Origin: Aquamicrobium sp.
Lineage (GTDB): Bacteria; Pseudomonadota; Alphaproteobacteria; Rhizobiales; Rhizobiaceae
Assembly: GCA_019739225.1 (NCBI GenBank)
Contig: JAHHDT010000006.1
Span: 667,501 to 731,500 of the forward strand
Direction of reading: 5' to 3'
Length of the DNA: 64,000 nucleotides
Shown: positions 26,988-34,893 of the stretch, piece after piece
How positions within the stretch are numbered: position 1 is the first letter of the stretch
How the letters are laid out: each line of letters opens with the position of its first letter
Position numbers and translations under genes: made by a program
Notes under the pieces: generated by a model
Told to the model about the DNA's origin: nothing
The model's input: the letters and a program-made list of their open reading frames with translations, nothing else
Databases searched by the model: none

Positions 26988-28238
26988 CTATGCACGCATC
27001 GCGTCAACGGCGCGCAGAAGTATGTCGTCGGCGCCGAGTTTACCCGGTTTGAGGAAGAGCGACAGGTGCAGCGGCGTTTCGACGATGCAGAACCCGGTTC
27101 CCAGTTCCGATTCCGGCAGAGCGCGGACCCGGCGCACCCCGAGCGCCTCGACCACCGATCCGGAGGTCTCTCCGCCTGCAACCACCAGCCGGCGCACGCC
27201 CCTATCCACCACACCCCTGGCAATGCCTGCCAGCAAACGCTCGGCCTTGCGCGCGGCCTGCAGCGTGCCATGAGCTTTCTGCGACCGCTCCACGGCTTCT
27301 GTTTCGTCGGCGGTGGTGACGGCGAAGGGAGCATCTCCCATGTGTGTGCCCGCCCAAGTCAGCGCCTCGTCGATAATGGCTTCTTCAGGCCGTTCGTCGA
27401 GAAGGTCGAGAGTGAGGACCGGATACCGCGCCGCGAAAGCCGCGAGTTGCGCCATCGCGACCGGCCCGACGCTGCCCACGAGAACTGCCGCTGGGCCATC
27501 GGCATGAGCGGGGACGGGGGTGGCTCCGGCAGAGGACTTTTCCGTGATGGCTTGCGCGAACGCTATGATGTGGGCATCGCTGCCGACCGTGGTCCGCATA
27601 GGCGCGGCGAGCCGCGCGCTCATCCGCGCGTCGGAATCATCTGAGCAGTCGACCATGATGTAATCCACGCCGTCGCCGGCGAGTGCCTGGATTGCAGCCT
27701 GCGCGGCATCGAAACCGGCGTGCAGCACGGCGTGCGGCAGCAGGCCGACCTTCGCGCTGGTCTGGCGCGAAAGCACGCGCACGAGGTCAGGGTCCGTCAT
27801 CGGTGTCAGCGGATCGAAGCGCTTGATGGATTCGGAGACGAGCCGATTGCGGTAGAACAGGTAGCCTTGGTGAACGGTCGAGCCGAAGCGCGGGAAGCCT
27901 GCGCTGAGCAGCAATGGCGACTGGCCATAGCGTCGGGCAAGCAGGTCGGCAACCGGGCCGATATTGCCGTCGTCCGTGGAATCGAAGCTGGCGCACACCT
28001 TGTAAGCGACCTTGTCGCATCCTGCCGCGTCAAGGCGTCCGGCAATATCGTCAACCTCCGCAACGGCATCCGCCGCGGGGATGAGGCGGGTGCGGGTCGC
28101 AACGACGACGACCTCGGCCGGCTCGATGGCGGTCAACTCACTTTTGTCGAAGAGAACCGGGCAGGCGATGCCGGCACCTTCTATGTAGCCGGCAATCATC
28201 AGTCCGCCGGTGAAATCATCCGCCACAATGCCGAGCAT
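26988..28238 (-). CDS. DUF1537 four-carbon acid sugar kinase (OtnK-like)
   Basis: This 416-residue protein matches the DUF1537 kinase family, known from work on OtnK, DtnK and LtnK to phosphorylate 3-oxo-tetronates, D-threonate or related acids. Typical marks are LGIVADDFTGG at the N-terminus, LLLSAGFPRFGSTVHQGYLF, a middle strand VLVGSVGPVAMAQL and the nucleotide-binding segment RRLVVAGGETSGSVVEAL. It is divergent from a class II aldolase and an AroE-like dehydrogenase. That matches the three-step scheme oxidation, phosphorylation, decarboxylation/aldol cleavage to dihydroxyacetone phosphate. The exact acid sugar is not predictable. Confidence 0.88.
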   Translation of the reverse strand: MLGIVADDFTGGLMIAGYIEGAGIACPVLFDKSELTAIEPAEVVVVATRTRLIPAADAVAEVDDIAGRLDAAGCDKVAYKVCASFDSTDDGNIGPVADLLARRYGQSPLLLSAGFPRFGSTVHQGYLFYRNRLVSESIKRFDPLTPMTDPDLVRVLSRQTSAKVGLLPHAVLHAGFDAAQAAIQALAGDGVDYIMVDCSDDSDARMSARLAAPMRTTVGSDAHIIAFAQAITEKSSAGATPVPAHADGPAAVLVGSVGPVAMAQLAAFAARYPVLTLDLLDERPEEAIIDEALTWAGTHMGDAPFAVTTADETEAVERSQKAHGTLQAARKAERLLAGIARGVVDRGVRRLVVAGGETSGSVVEALGVRRVRALPESELGTGFCIVETPLHLSLFLKPGKLGADDILLRAVDAMRA

Positions 28239-28264
28239 CGCCGACAGCCTCCAAAATGGTAGTC

Positions 28265-28347
28265 AATTCGAATTTCTACCAGCAAGAAGCGAAATTTTAT
28301 AGCGCTGATTTGCCCGGTCGAGATTGTCGGTGAACGATAATTCGAAT
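28265..28347. promoter_or_regulatory. Paired AATTCGAAT palindromes in the divergent promoter region
   Basis: AATTCGAATT (28265-28274) and AATTCGAATA (28339-28348, with ATTCGAAT palindromic) lie 74 nt apart between the DUF1537 kinase and aldolase genes. The spacing is about seven helical turns. They are candidate sites for the TetR encoded downstream of the kinase. Confidence 0.45.
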
Positions 28348-28352
28348 ATCTT

Positions 28353-28364
28353 ATGATATATCAT
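28353..28364. promoter_or_regulatory. GntR operator candidate, site 3
   Basis: ATGATATATCAT is a perfect 12-nt palindrome ending three bases before the aldolase Shine-Dalgarno (AGGAGA, 28367-28372). Binding here would block transcription or the ribosome site. It shares the TGATATATCA core with sites 1, 2, 4 and 5. Confidence 0.6.
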
Positions 28365-28377
28365 CCAGGAGAAGCCC

Positions 28378-29031
28378 ATGCAGCCCGACGAGAAAAGCGC
28401 ACGCGAAGCCATCGTGGAGGCGGTCCGTTTCCTGGAGGACAAGGGCCTCAACCACGGCAGCGCCGGCAATGTCAGCGTGCGGTTCGGCGACGGCGCGCTG
28501 ATCACGCCGACGGGGGGGCGCAGCAACTGGCTGACGGCTGACGAGATCGTTCATATTTCGCTGGATGGTGTGGTGCGCGGGGCTGGCAAGCCCTCCAGCG
28601 AATGGCGGTTCCACACGGGGATTCTTCGTACCCGGCCGGAGGCGGAAGCGGTGGTGCATACCCACGCCGATTGCTGCGTGGCGCTGAGCTGCCTGCGCAA
28701 GCCCATCCCGCCATTCCACTACATGATCGCCAGCTTCGGCGGCAACGAGATCCCCTGCTCGCGCTACCAGCCTTTCGGTTCGCCGGGGCTGGCCGATGTC
28801 GCGCTTGAGGCGATCGAAGGGCACCTTGCCTGTCTTCTGGCCAACCACGGCATGATTGCGATGGGCCGCAGCCTCCAGCATGCGCTCGACCTGACCGTGA
28901 AGCTGGAAACGCTGGCAAGGCAGTACATCCTTGCCTGCCAGATCGGGGAGCCGGTGCTTCTCGACGAGCAGGAACTCAGGGATGTACATTCCCGCTACGG
29001 AACCTATGGCGCGGCCGCCATGCCACGCTGA
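28378..29031 (+). CDS. Class II aldolase/adducin family protein (OtnC/fuculose-phosphate aldolase type)
   Basis: The 217-residue cytoplasmic enzyme has NHGSAGNVSVR and the phosphate-binding ITPTGGRS, catalytic Glu in PSSEWRFHTG, metal-binding histidines in VVHTHADCC and a third in LLANHGMIA. In DUF1537 clusters, members such as OtnC decarboxylate 3-oxo-tetronate 4-phosphate to DHAP. Pairing with the divergent DUF1537 kinase supports that role. It is co-transcribed with an AroE-like gene 10 nt downstream. Confidence 0.88.
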   Translation: MQPDEKSAREAIVEAVRFLEDKGLNHGSAGNVSVRFGDGALITPTGGRSNWLTADEIVHISLDGVVRGAGKPSSEWRFHTGILRTRPEAEAVVHTHADCCVALSCLRKPIPPFHYMIASFGGNEIPCSRYQPFGSPGLADVALEAIEGHLACLLANHGMIAMGRSLQHALDLTVKLETLARQYILACQIGEPVLLDEQELRDVHSRYGTYGAAAMPR

Positions 29032-29041
29032 GACGAAGCCG

Positions 29042-29848
29042 ATGAAGATCACCGGCAAAACCCGGATCATGTTCATCCTGGCCGATGCGGTTGACCACAT
29101 CGTCGGGTCGGACGTGCTCAATCGTTCCTTTGCGGACATGAAGCTCGACGTGGCCGTGTCGCCACTGTCGATCAAGCCCGGCGATCTTGTCGGCATGCTG
29201 GACATGATCCGCCGGATCGACAACGTCGTCGGCTTTGGCGTCACCATCCCCCACAAGATTGCCGCGGTGGAACTCGTTGACGAATTAACCGACGCGGCGC
29301 GCGATATCGGTGCGGTCAACTTCGTGCGCCGCAACGCCGACGGAAGGCTGATCGGACACAATATAGACGGTGAAGGCCTCCTGGCGGGGCTGGCCGAACA
29401 TCAGGTTGAAGTCCGGGGCAAATCGGTTCTGCAGGCGGGGGCGGGCGGCGTAGGTCGCGCGATAGCCTTCGCGCTCGCTAGAGCAGGGGCAGGGCCGATC
29501 CACCTCCTCAATCGAAACACGGAGCGGGCCAGGCAACTTGCCGATGCGATCCGCGGGCGAAACCCGCAAGCCGATATTCACGTCCATGCCGACGAGGCCG
29601 ACCTGCCGGACAAGGCCTTCGACCTCGTGGTCAATGCGACGTCTCTTGGCATGCACGAAGGGGACGCGATGCCCGTGTCGTCTAGTCTCCTTAGGTCATC
29701 CAGCACGGTCGCAGAAGTCATCATGACACCGGCGATCACCCCGATGCTGGCCGCTGCCGGAAAGATCGGCTGCCGGACGGTGCCTGGGCTGGCCATGATG
29801 CAGCCGCAACCACTTCTGGTGTCGCGCTTCCTCGGATTGGCCGACTGA
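29042..29848 (+). CDS. Shikimate dehydrogenase-like oxidoreductase of unknown substrate
   Basis: The 268-residue protein has the AroE/YdiB build. GFGVTIPHK holds the catalytic lysine, HNIDGEG holds the catalytic aspartate, and VLQAGAGGVGRAIAFAL binds NAD(P). The N-terminal substrate motif of true AroE (HSKSP, two serines that hold the shikimate carboxylate) is replaced by HIVGS. That change and the acid-sugar kinase/aldolase context suggest a different hydroxy-acid substrate, not shikimate. ATG 29042 is used; longer frames overlap the aldolase gene. It converges on the polyamine-type ABC operon through the hairpin at 29858-29890. Confidence 0.8.
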   Translation: MKITGKTRIMFILADAVDHIVGSDVLNRSFADMKLDVAVSPLSIKPGDLVGMLDMIRRIDNVVGFGVTIPHKIAAVELVDELTDAARDIGAVNFVRRNADGRLIGHNIDGEGLLAGLAEHQVEVRGKSVLQAGAGGVGRAIAFALARAGAGPIHLLNRNTERARQLADAIRGRNPQADIHVHADEADLPDKAFDLVVNATSLGMHEGDAMPVSSSLLRSSSTVAEVIMTPAITPMLAAAGKIGCRTVPGLAMMQPQPLLVSRFLGLAD

Positions 29849-29857
29849 AGCAACCGC

Positions 29858-29890
29858 CTAAAAAAGAGACGGCCGGCATTGCGCCGGCCG
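29858..29890 (-). terminator. Intrinsic terminator of the polyamine-type ABC operon
   Basis: CGGCCGGC-ATTGC-GCCGGCCG forms an 8-bp GC-rich stem. On the minus strand it is followed by TCTCTTTTTTAGG, so it terminates the potD-like gene. It could also weakly end the convergent AroE-like transcript. Confidence 0.8.
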
Positions 29891-29912
29891 CCAGTCTGGG
29901 AGGGATGCGGCC

Positions 29913-30962
29913 TTACTGCGTCAGCCACGCCGTCCAGCGCTCGCGCAGCATGTCGCGGTTCGCGCCGATCCATTCGAAATCGGGCTTCACGAGAACCTCG
30001 TAGTTTGCCGGGTAAGTGGCGAACAGCTTCTGTTCGTCTTCCGGCAATTGGGCGAGGCCCGCCGTCGAGGAGGTTGCATAGCCGACGTTGCGGATGAATT
30101 CCGGATGGCCTTCGGAGTTGCCGTAGAAGAAGTCGATGAAGGCCAGTGCGCCCTCAGGATTGGGTGAATCCTTCAGGATCGCGAAATAGCCGGTATCGCG
30201 CAGCGCGCCATCCCAAGCCATCGCGAAGGGAGCACCGTCGTTGATCGTTGCCAGTGAACGGCCCGAATAGGACATCGTCATGACGACTTCATTGTCGCGC
30301 ATGATCTGCTGGACCTGATTGCCGGTCTTCCACCAGACGGCGATGTGCGGGCGGATTTCGTCCAGCTTCGCGTAGGCGCGGTCGAGGTCGAGCGGGAAAA
30401 GCTCTTCCTTGGCTACGCCGTCGGCCAGCAGCGCCACGGCAGGCACCCACCAGTCGCGATCGCCGGTGTCTGGAAGGCCGCGCGGTCCGGGGAAGCGCTC
30501 CACGTCCCAGAAATCCGCCCAGTTCTGCGGAGCTTTGTCGGCGAAAACCTCGGTATTGTAGGTCAGAACCATGCCGCCGGTCGTGCGGGCAACGCCCTTG
30601 GCCTCGCAGGCGCCTTCCAGCGCGAATTCGACTACTTTCGGCATGTCCGCGCAGGGGATGTCGAGCAGGATGTCGGCCTTGTCGACAAGATCGGGACCGG
30701 TGGCGGTGACGATGTCGAATTCGATGTTGCCGCTGCGCACCATGCCTTCCGCACGCGCCCACTGGTCCGGTACCTCGATGTCGAACGGGATGACCTCGGT
30801 GCCGGTCGCTTCCTGGAAGGGCAGGTACATGTGCTCTTCCAGCATGTTGCGCATGAGCCCGCCGGTAGTGGCGATGACGACCTCGTCGGCCATCGTGGGT
30901 GCTGCTGCCCCGAGCAGCAGCGTCGCACCAAGCATTGCCTTGATATGGTTCCTCATTTTCAT
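29913..30962 (-). CDS. ABC transporter substrate-binding protein, spermidine/putrescine (PotD) type
   Basis: The 349-residue protein has a signal peptide (cleavage near TMADEVV, residue 26) and the family 1/PotD-like fold: ATTGGLMRNMLEEHMYLPF, FDIEVPDQWARAEGMV, MVLTYNTEVF and AFIDFFYGN. Family members bind polyamines, putrescine-like amines, 2-aminoethylphosphonate or other small cations. It is last in the potA-potB-potC-potD order on the minus strand and is followed by a strong terminator. Confidence 0.9.
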   Translation of the reverse strand: MKMRNHIKAMLGATLLLGAAAPTMADEVVIATTGGLMRNMLEEHMYLPFQEATGTEVIPFDIEVPDQWARAEGMVRSGNIEFDIVTATGPDLVDKADILLDIPCADMPKVVEFALEGACEAKGVARTTGGMVLTYNTEVFADKAPQNWADFWDVERFPGPRGLPDTGDRDWWVPAVALLADGVAKEELFPLDLDRAYAKLDEIRPHIAVWWKTGNQVQQIMRDNEVVMTMSYSGRSLATINDGAPFAMAWDGALRDTGYFAILKDSPNPEGALAFIDFFYGNSEGHPEFIRNVGYATSSTAGLAQLPEDEQKLFATYPANYEVLVKPDFEWIGANRDMLRERWTAWLTQ

Positions 30963-31002
30963 TTCAGCCTCCTTTGCTGAGTTCCCCTGTATGCTTCAGG
31001 AT

Positions 31003-31797
31003 TCATCCGCCAGCGCCGCGCCGGTCGGCCATGCGCTTGAGCATGCCGGCGCCGATCAGCACGGCGATGGAGAGAAGTGTCAGAAGGACCGCGATCGCGG
31101 GGATCACCGGCGTCAGGTTCTGTTCGATGTCGTCGAACATCATGCGCGGCAGTGTCTTGTCGCGGATGCCGGCGAGAAAGAACGCGATCACCGGCTCGTC
31201 GAACGAGATGATGAAGGCGAAGAGGCCGCCCGAGACCACGTTGGGCAGGATCATCGGCAAGGTGATGAGCCGAAACGCCGTGAAGCGGGATGCGCCGCAG
31301 CTCATCGCGGCATCCTCAAGCGCAGGGTCGATGCTCGACAGGGCGGCCGCCACCGTGAATACGGTGAACGGCATGGCGATCAGCGAGTGCGCCATGACGT
31401 AGCCAAGCGTGGTGCCGGATAGCCCGGTATTCTGGAAGAACAGGTAGAGTGCGACGGCGAGCGCTATGTGGGGCACGACGATAGGGCCGATCAGCAGGGT
31501 CTGGAAGAGCGTGCCCATGCGGCCGGCGCCACGGACCAGCGCATAGGTCGCCATCGTGCCGATCACCGCCGTGGCGATCGCGGTCAAGGTCGCGATCCTG
31601 ATGCTGAACCAGGTCGCCTCCATCCAGCGACGATCGCCGAAATAGTCCTCGAACCAGCGCAGCGTGAAGCCTTCCGGCGGGAAGGCGAGATAGTTGGATT
31701 CGCTTACCGACATCGGCAGGATGATGATGATGGGCAGCAGTATGAAGATCAGGACCGCATAGACATATGCGTTCAGGAGCAGGGAGCGGGCGTTCAT
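31003..31797 (-). CDS. ABC transporter permease, PotC type
   Basis: The 264-residue inner-membrane protein has six predicted helices, starting with LNAYVYAVLIFILLPIIIIL, and an EAA loop LEDAAMSCGASRFTAFRLITLP. It overlaps the upstream permease stop by four bases (ATGA). Confidence 0.92.
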   Translation of the reverse strand: MNARSLLLNAYVYAVLIFILLPIIIILPMSVSESNYLAFPPEGFTLRWFEDYFGDRRWMEATWFSIRIATLTAIATAVIGTMATYALVRGAGRMGTLFQTLLIGPIVVPHIALAVALYLFFQNTGLSGTTLGYVMAHSLIAMPFTVFTVAAALSSIDPALEDAAMSCGASRFTAFRLITLPMILPNVVSGGLFAFIISFDEPVIAFFLAGIRDKTLPRMMFDDIEQNLTPVIPAIAVLLTLLSIAVLIGAGMLKRMADRRGAGG

Positions 31798-32663
31798 GCG
31801 CGGCCTCCCAGCATCCGTTCGAAGCGGAACACCTTGCTGAAGGCGAGGGTTATGACAGTGACGATCAGCGTCAGCACGCCGACGAGCGCGGCGGCGAACG
31901 GCCAGTCGAGATTTTCACGCATCTGCTGCGAGATCAGCGTGGCGATCATCATCTCCTGCGGAGAGCCGAGCAGCGCCGGCGTGATGAAGTAGCCAAGCGC
32001 GGTGAGGAAGACGAGTATGAAGCCGCCGATGATGCCCGGCATCGCTAGCGGCAGCGTCACCTCCCAGAAGGTGCGTAGCGGCCCCGCGCCACAGATCGCC
32101 GCCGCGCGTGAATAATCGGCAGGGATGTTCCTGAGCGCGCCATAGATCGGCAGCACCATGAACGGCATGAGCACATGGGTCATGGCGACGACCACCGCGC
32201 CCTGCGTGTAGAGCAGCCGAACGGGTTCGTCGGTGATGCCGATGAACTGGAGCGTCTGATTGATGATGCCGTTACGCTGCAGCAGGATCGCCCATGCGGC
32301 AGTCCGCACCAGCACCGAAGACCAGAACGGCAGCAGGATGCAGGCTGTCAGGAAGATCGCCTTCGGGCCGCGCGAGTTTGCCATGAGCACGGCAACGGGA
32401 AGCGACAGGGCAAGAGACAGCAGGCTCACGAGCAGCGCGATCTGCAACGTGCGGAAGAGCACGCGGGCATAGACGGGATTTTCGGCTACGCGCTGGTAAT
32501 GCTCGAGCGTCGGCTGCGGCTCAAGGACCGAGATCGAAAGCAGGTTCGCCAGCGGGTAGAGAAATGCGAAGATGACCAGCGCGAAGAACGGCGCCATCAG
32601 CATCAGCACCGTGGCGCGCGACATGTTGCGGCCGTCCGCCTCAAGGAAGCCGGGCGCCGCCAT
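31794..32663 (-). CDS. ABC transporter permease, PotB type
   Basis: This is a 289-residue inner-membrane permease with helices beginning at LMLMAPFFALVIFAFLYPL and the EAA loop YSRAAAICGAGPLRTFWEVTLP. It shares start/stop bases with both the ATPase gene (32663) and the PotC-type gene, so the operon is translationally coupled. Confidence 0.92.
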   Translation of the reverse strand: MAAPGFLEADGRNMSRATVLMLMAPFFALVIFAFLYPLANLLSISVLEPQPTLEHYQRVAENPVYARVLFRTLQIALLVSLLSLALSLPVAVLMANSRGPKAIFLTACILLPFWSSVLVRTAAWAILLQRNGIINQTLQFIGITDEPVRLLYTQGAVVVAMTHVLMPFMVLPIYGALRNIPADYSRAAAICGAGPLRTFWEVTLPLAMPGIIGGFILVFLTALGYFITPALLGSPQEMMIATLISQQMRENLDWPFAAALVGVLTLIVTVITLAFSKVFRFERMLGGRA

Positions 32664-33757
32664 CAGGCACCTTCCTGCGGATACAGCAGCATTGCCTCGG
32701 GCGGGCAGGTCAGGCCGATCGCATCGCCGGGGCTGACCGGTTCCTGACCGGCGCTCGGTATGCGAAGGCGCACTTCCGTGCCATCCTCAAGGTTCGTTAT
32801 CAGCAGCGTGCCGGCGCCTGCATAGACCACATCACGGACCGTTGCCGCCCAGGTGCCCGGAGTGCCGGCGCGGGCGTAGGACAGGCGCTCCGGCCTGACC
32901 GCAAGAACCGCGCGGCCGGGGTCGACCGGGTTGATGGCCGCCTGGCCGGGCAAAACGATTTCCTCGCCCTGCACGAGCCGGGCGCGCTGGCCGTCCCATT
33001 CCACAGGCAACATGTTCATTTCGCCGATGAAGCCGGCGGCAAACAGGTTGGAGGGCCGCTCGTAGAGTTCGCGCGCGGGCGAAACCTGTTGCAGCTTGCC
33101 GGCCTTGAGGATGGCGATCCTGTCGGCCATGGTCAGCGCCTCGCCCTGGTCGTGGGTGACGAACACGACGGTCAGACCCAGTTCGGAATGCAGCCGCTTG
33201 ATCTCGAGCTGCATTTCTTCACGCAGGTTCTTGTCGAGCGCGGACAGAGGCTCGTCCATCAACAGCACCCGCGGGCGATAGACGATCGCGCGGGCGAGCG
33301 CGACACGCTGCTGCTGGCCGCCCGAAAGCTGCTTAGGCATGCGGTCGCCATAGCCCGCAAGACGCACGGTCTCGAGCGCTGCCTCGGCCTGGCGGCGGCG
33401 TTCCGTCCGGGAAATGCCCCGCATCTTCAGCGGAAAGGCGACGTTGTCGGCGACGCTGAGATGAGGAAAAAGGGTATAGTGCTGAAACACCATGCCGATA
33501 TTCCGCTTGTGGGGCGGAAGGGTGGTGCAATCGACGCCGTCGATGATGATCTTACCGGCTGTCGGCCTTTCGAAGCCGGCGATGCTCATCAGCACGGTCG
33601 ATTTGCCGGAACCGCTGGGCCCGAGCAGCGCAACGAACTCCCCCGCTTCAATAGTCAGGGAGACGTCATCCACCGCGCGCACGTTGCCGAACCGCTTCTC
33701 GAGGGCGCGAATATCGATGGAGGCGCCATTCGTCTGCGGCAAGGCTTCCTGGGCCAT
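32663..33757 (-). CDS. ABC transporter ATP-binding protein, PotA type
   Basis: The 364-residue ATPase has Walker [11 protein letters not shown]-loop FQHYTLFPHL, signature [14 protein letters not shown], Walker B LLMDEPLSALD and a C-terminal TOBE regulatory domain (about 280-360). ATG 33757 starts MAQEALPQ; the longer frame runs back through the operator at 33818 and is not used. It is the first gene of the pot-like operon, which has operator site 4 about 60 nt upstream. Confidence 0.92.
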   Translation of the reverse strand: MAQEALPQTNGASIDIRALEKRFGNVRAVDDVSLTIEAGEFVALLGPSGSGKSTVLMSIAGFERPTAGKIIIDGVDCTTLPPHKRNIGMVFQHYTLFPHLSVADNVAFPLKMRGISRTERRRQAEAALETVRLAGYGDRMPKQLSGGQQQRVALARAIVYRPRVLLMDEPLSALDKNLREEMQLEIKRLHSELGLTVVFVTHDQGEALTMADRIAILKAGKLQQVSPARELYERPSNLFAAGFIGEMNMLPVEWDGQRARLVQGEEIVLPGQAAINPVDPGRAVLAVRPERLSYARAGTPGTWAATVRDVVYAGAGTLLITNLEDGTEVRLRIPSAGQEPVSPGDAIGLTCPPEAMLLYPQEGA

Positions 33758-33817
33758 CGGCAAGCTCCGTATCGTCGTGCGTGTCAATGGGAGCGGTTGG
33801 CCGCTCCATATGCAGAC

Positions 33818-33833
33818 GGTACACGATATATCA
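33818..33833. promoter_or_regulatory. GntR operator candidate, site 4
   Basis: GGTACACGATATATCA matches site 1 (GATACATGATATATCA) at 14 of 16 positions. It lies upstream of the minus-strand pot-like operon in the divergent region shared with GntR2. Confidence 0.6.
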
Positions 33834-34089
33834 GAAAGCTCAAGTAATTTGATTATCTTCCTATTATCGCCAGGCAAGATGGCAGATAGGTGTTATTAAT
33901 CGGTGGACTCGAAAAATACGCGATGCCATCTAAACGTCACGCGAAATCAGACAAAACTGGCCAGGCTCAAGCCTTTCCGGGCTTCGTGGTGAAGACGCTT
34001 CGCGCGAAGCTGGGGCGCGCGCAACGCGAAGTTTATCGAATTTCGTCTCATTATGAATGCTGGCTGCCGCTTGACATGCGGGATTTTGC

Positions 34090-34105
34090 GGTGCCTGATA
34101 TATCC
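34090..34105. promoter_or_regulatory. GntR operator candidate, site 5
   Basis: GGTGCCTGATATATCC keeps the GATATATC core and matches site 1 at 12 of 16 positions. It is upstream of the GntR2 start and is probably an autoregulatory site. Confidence 0.5.
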
Positions 34106-34181
34106 GATGAACCGACCCGCTGCGTTCATGGCAGGTCGGTTCAAAGCCAGTCGCGAGCCGATTTTCCAAGGAGGTGCGGCC

Positions 34182-34877
34182 TTGCTTGCCGAGGAGGTCT
34201 ATAGCCGGCTTCGTCTCTCGCTCATGCGAGCGGAACTCCTGCCGCATCAACGCCTGAAGGTTCGCGATCTGGCCCGCAGCATGGGCACGTCGGAAACCCC
34301 GGTGCGAGAGGCGCTCGTGCAACTGGCCCGCGACGGCGCCGTCGAAATCAAGCCGCGCTTCTACATCCGGGTCCAGCGGCTTTCGCTCGCAGACTATGTC
34401 GACATTCGCGACATCCGGCTCGAGCTGGAGCCGATGGCGGCGGAGCGGGCGATGTCCAACATGCACCCTGCCGACCTCGCGCGGCTCGAGGGACTGCACG
34501 ACATGCTTGTCGAAGCCGAGGCGCGCCACGACTGGCGCACCGCGCTCGAAGCAAACCGTGCCTTCCATTTCACGATGTTCGAACATGCGCGCATGCCGAC
34601 GCTGGTGCAGATGCTCGAGCGTCTGTGGATGCGTGTCGGGCCGATGCTCTCCGAACTCTATCCCGATGCACGACCGTTCTACCCGGATGTTCATCAGCAT
34701 GTCGCGATCCTGCATGCGCTGAAGAAGCGCGAGGTCTACGCGCTGCGCATGGCCGTCCGGCTCGATCTCATCGAAGGTGGGCGCAACCTGCTGCGACGGC
34801 TCTCCGAGATGGAGGGCAAGCATTTGGCGCAGAAAGCCTCGTCCCGACCAAGTCCACCCACCCTTGCGCTGAACTAG
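34182..34877 (+). CDS. GntR-family regulator, FCD subfamily (GntR2)
   Basis: This 231-residue paralogue of GntR1 has its HTH in LKVRDLARSMGTSETPVREA with LVQLARDGAVEIKPRFYI, then an FCD domain. The TTG at 34182 is chosen because a near-perfect Shine-Dalgarno, AAGGAGG (34168-34174), lies seven bases upstream and the resulting N-terminus aligns with GntR1; ATGs at 34128 and 34107 have no ribosome site and would place site 5 in or beside the coding sequence. It is divergent from the pot-like operon and sits 16 nt before the dimethylformamidase-like gene, with which it is probably co-transcribed. Confidence 0.85.
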   Translation: MLAEEVYSRLRLSLMRAELLPHQRLKVRDLARSMGTSETPVREALVQLARDGAVEIKPRFYIRVQRLSLADYVDIRDIRLELEPMAAERAMSNMHPADLARLEGLHDMLVEAEARHDWRTALEANRAFHFTMFEHARMPTLVQMLERLWMRVGPMLSELYPDARPFYPDVHQHVAILHALKKREVYALRMAVRLDLIEGGRNLLRRLSEMEGKHLAQKASSRPSPPTLALN

Positions 34878-34893
34878 GAGCCATCGATCGATC

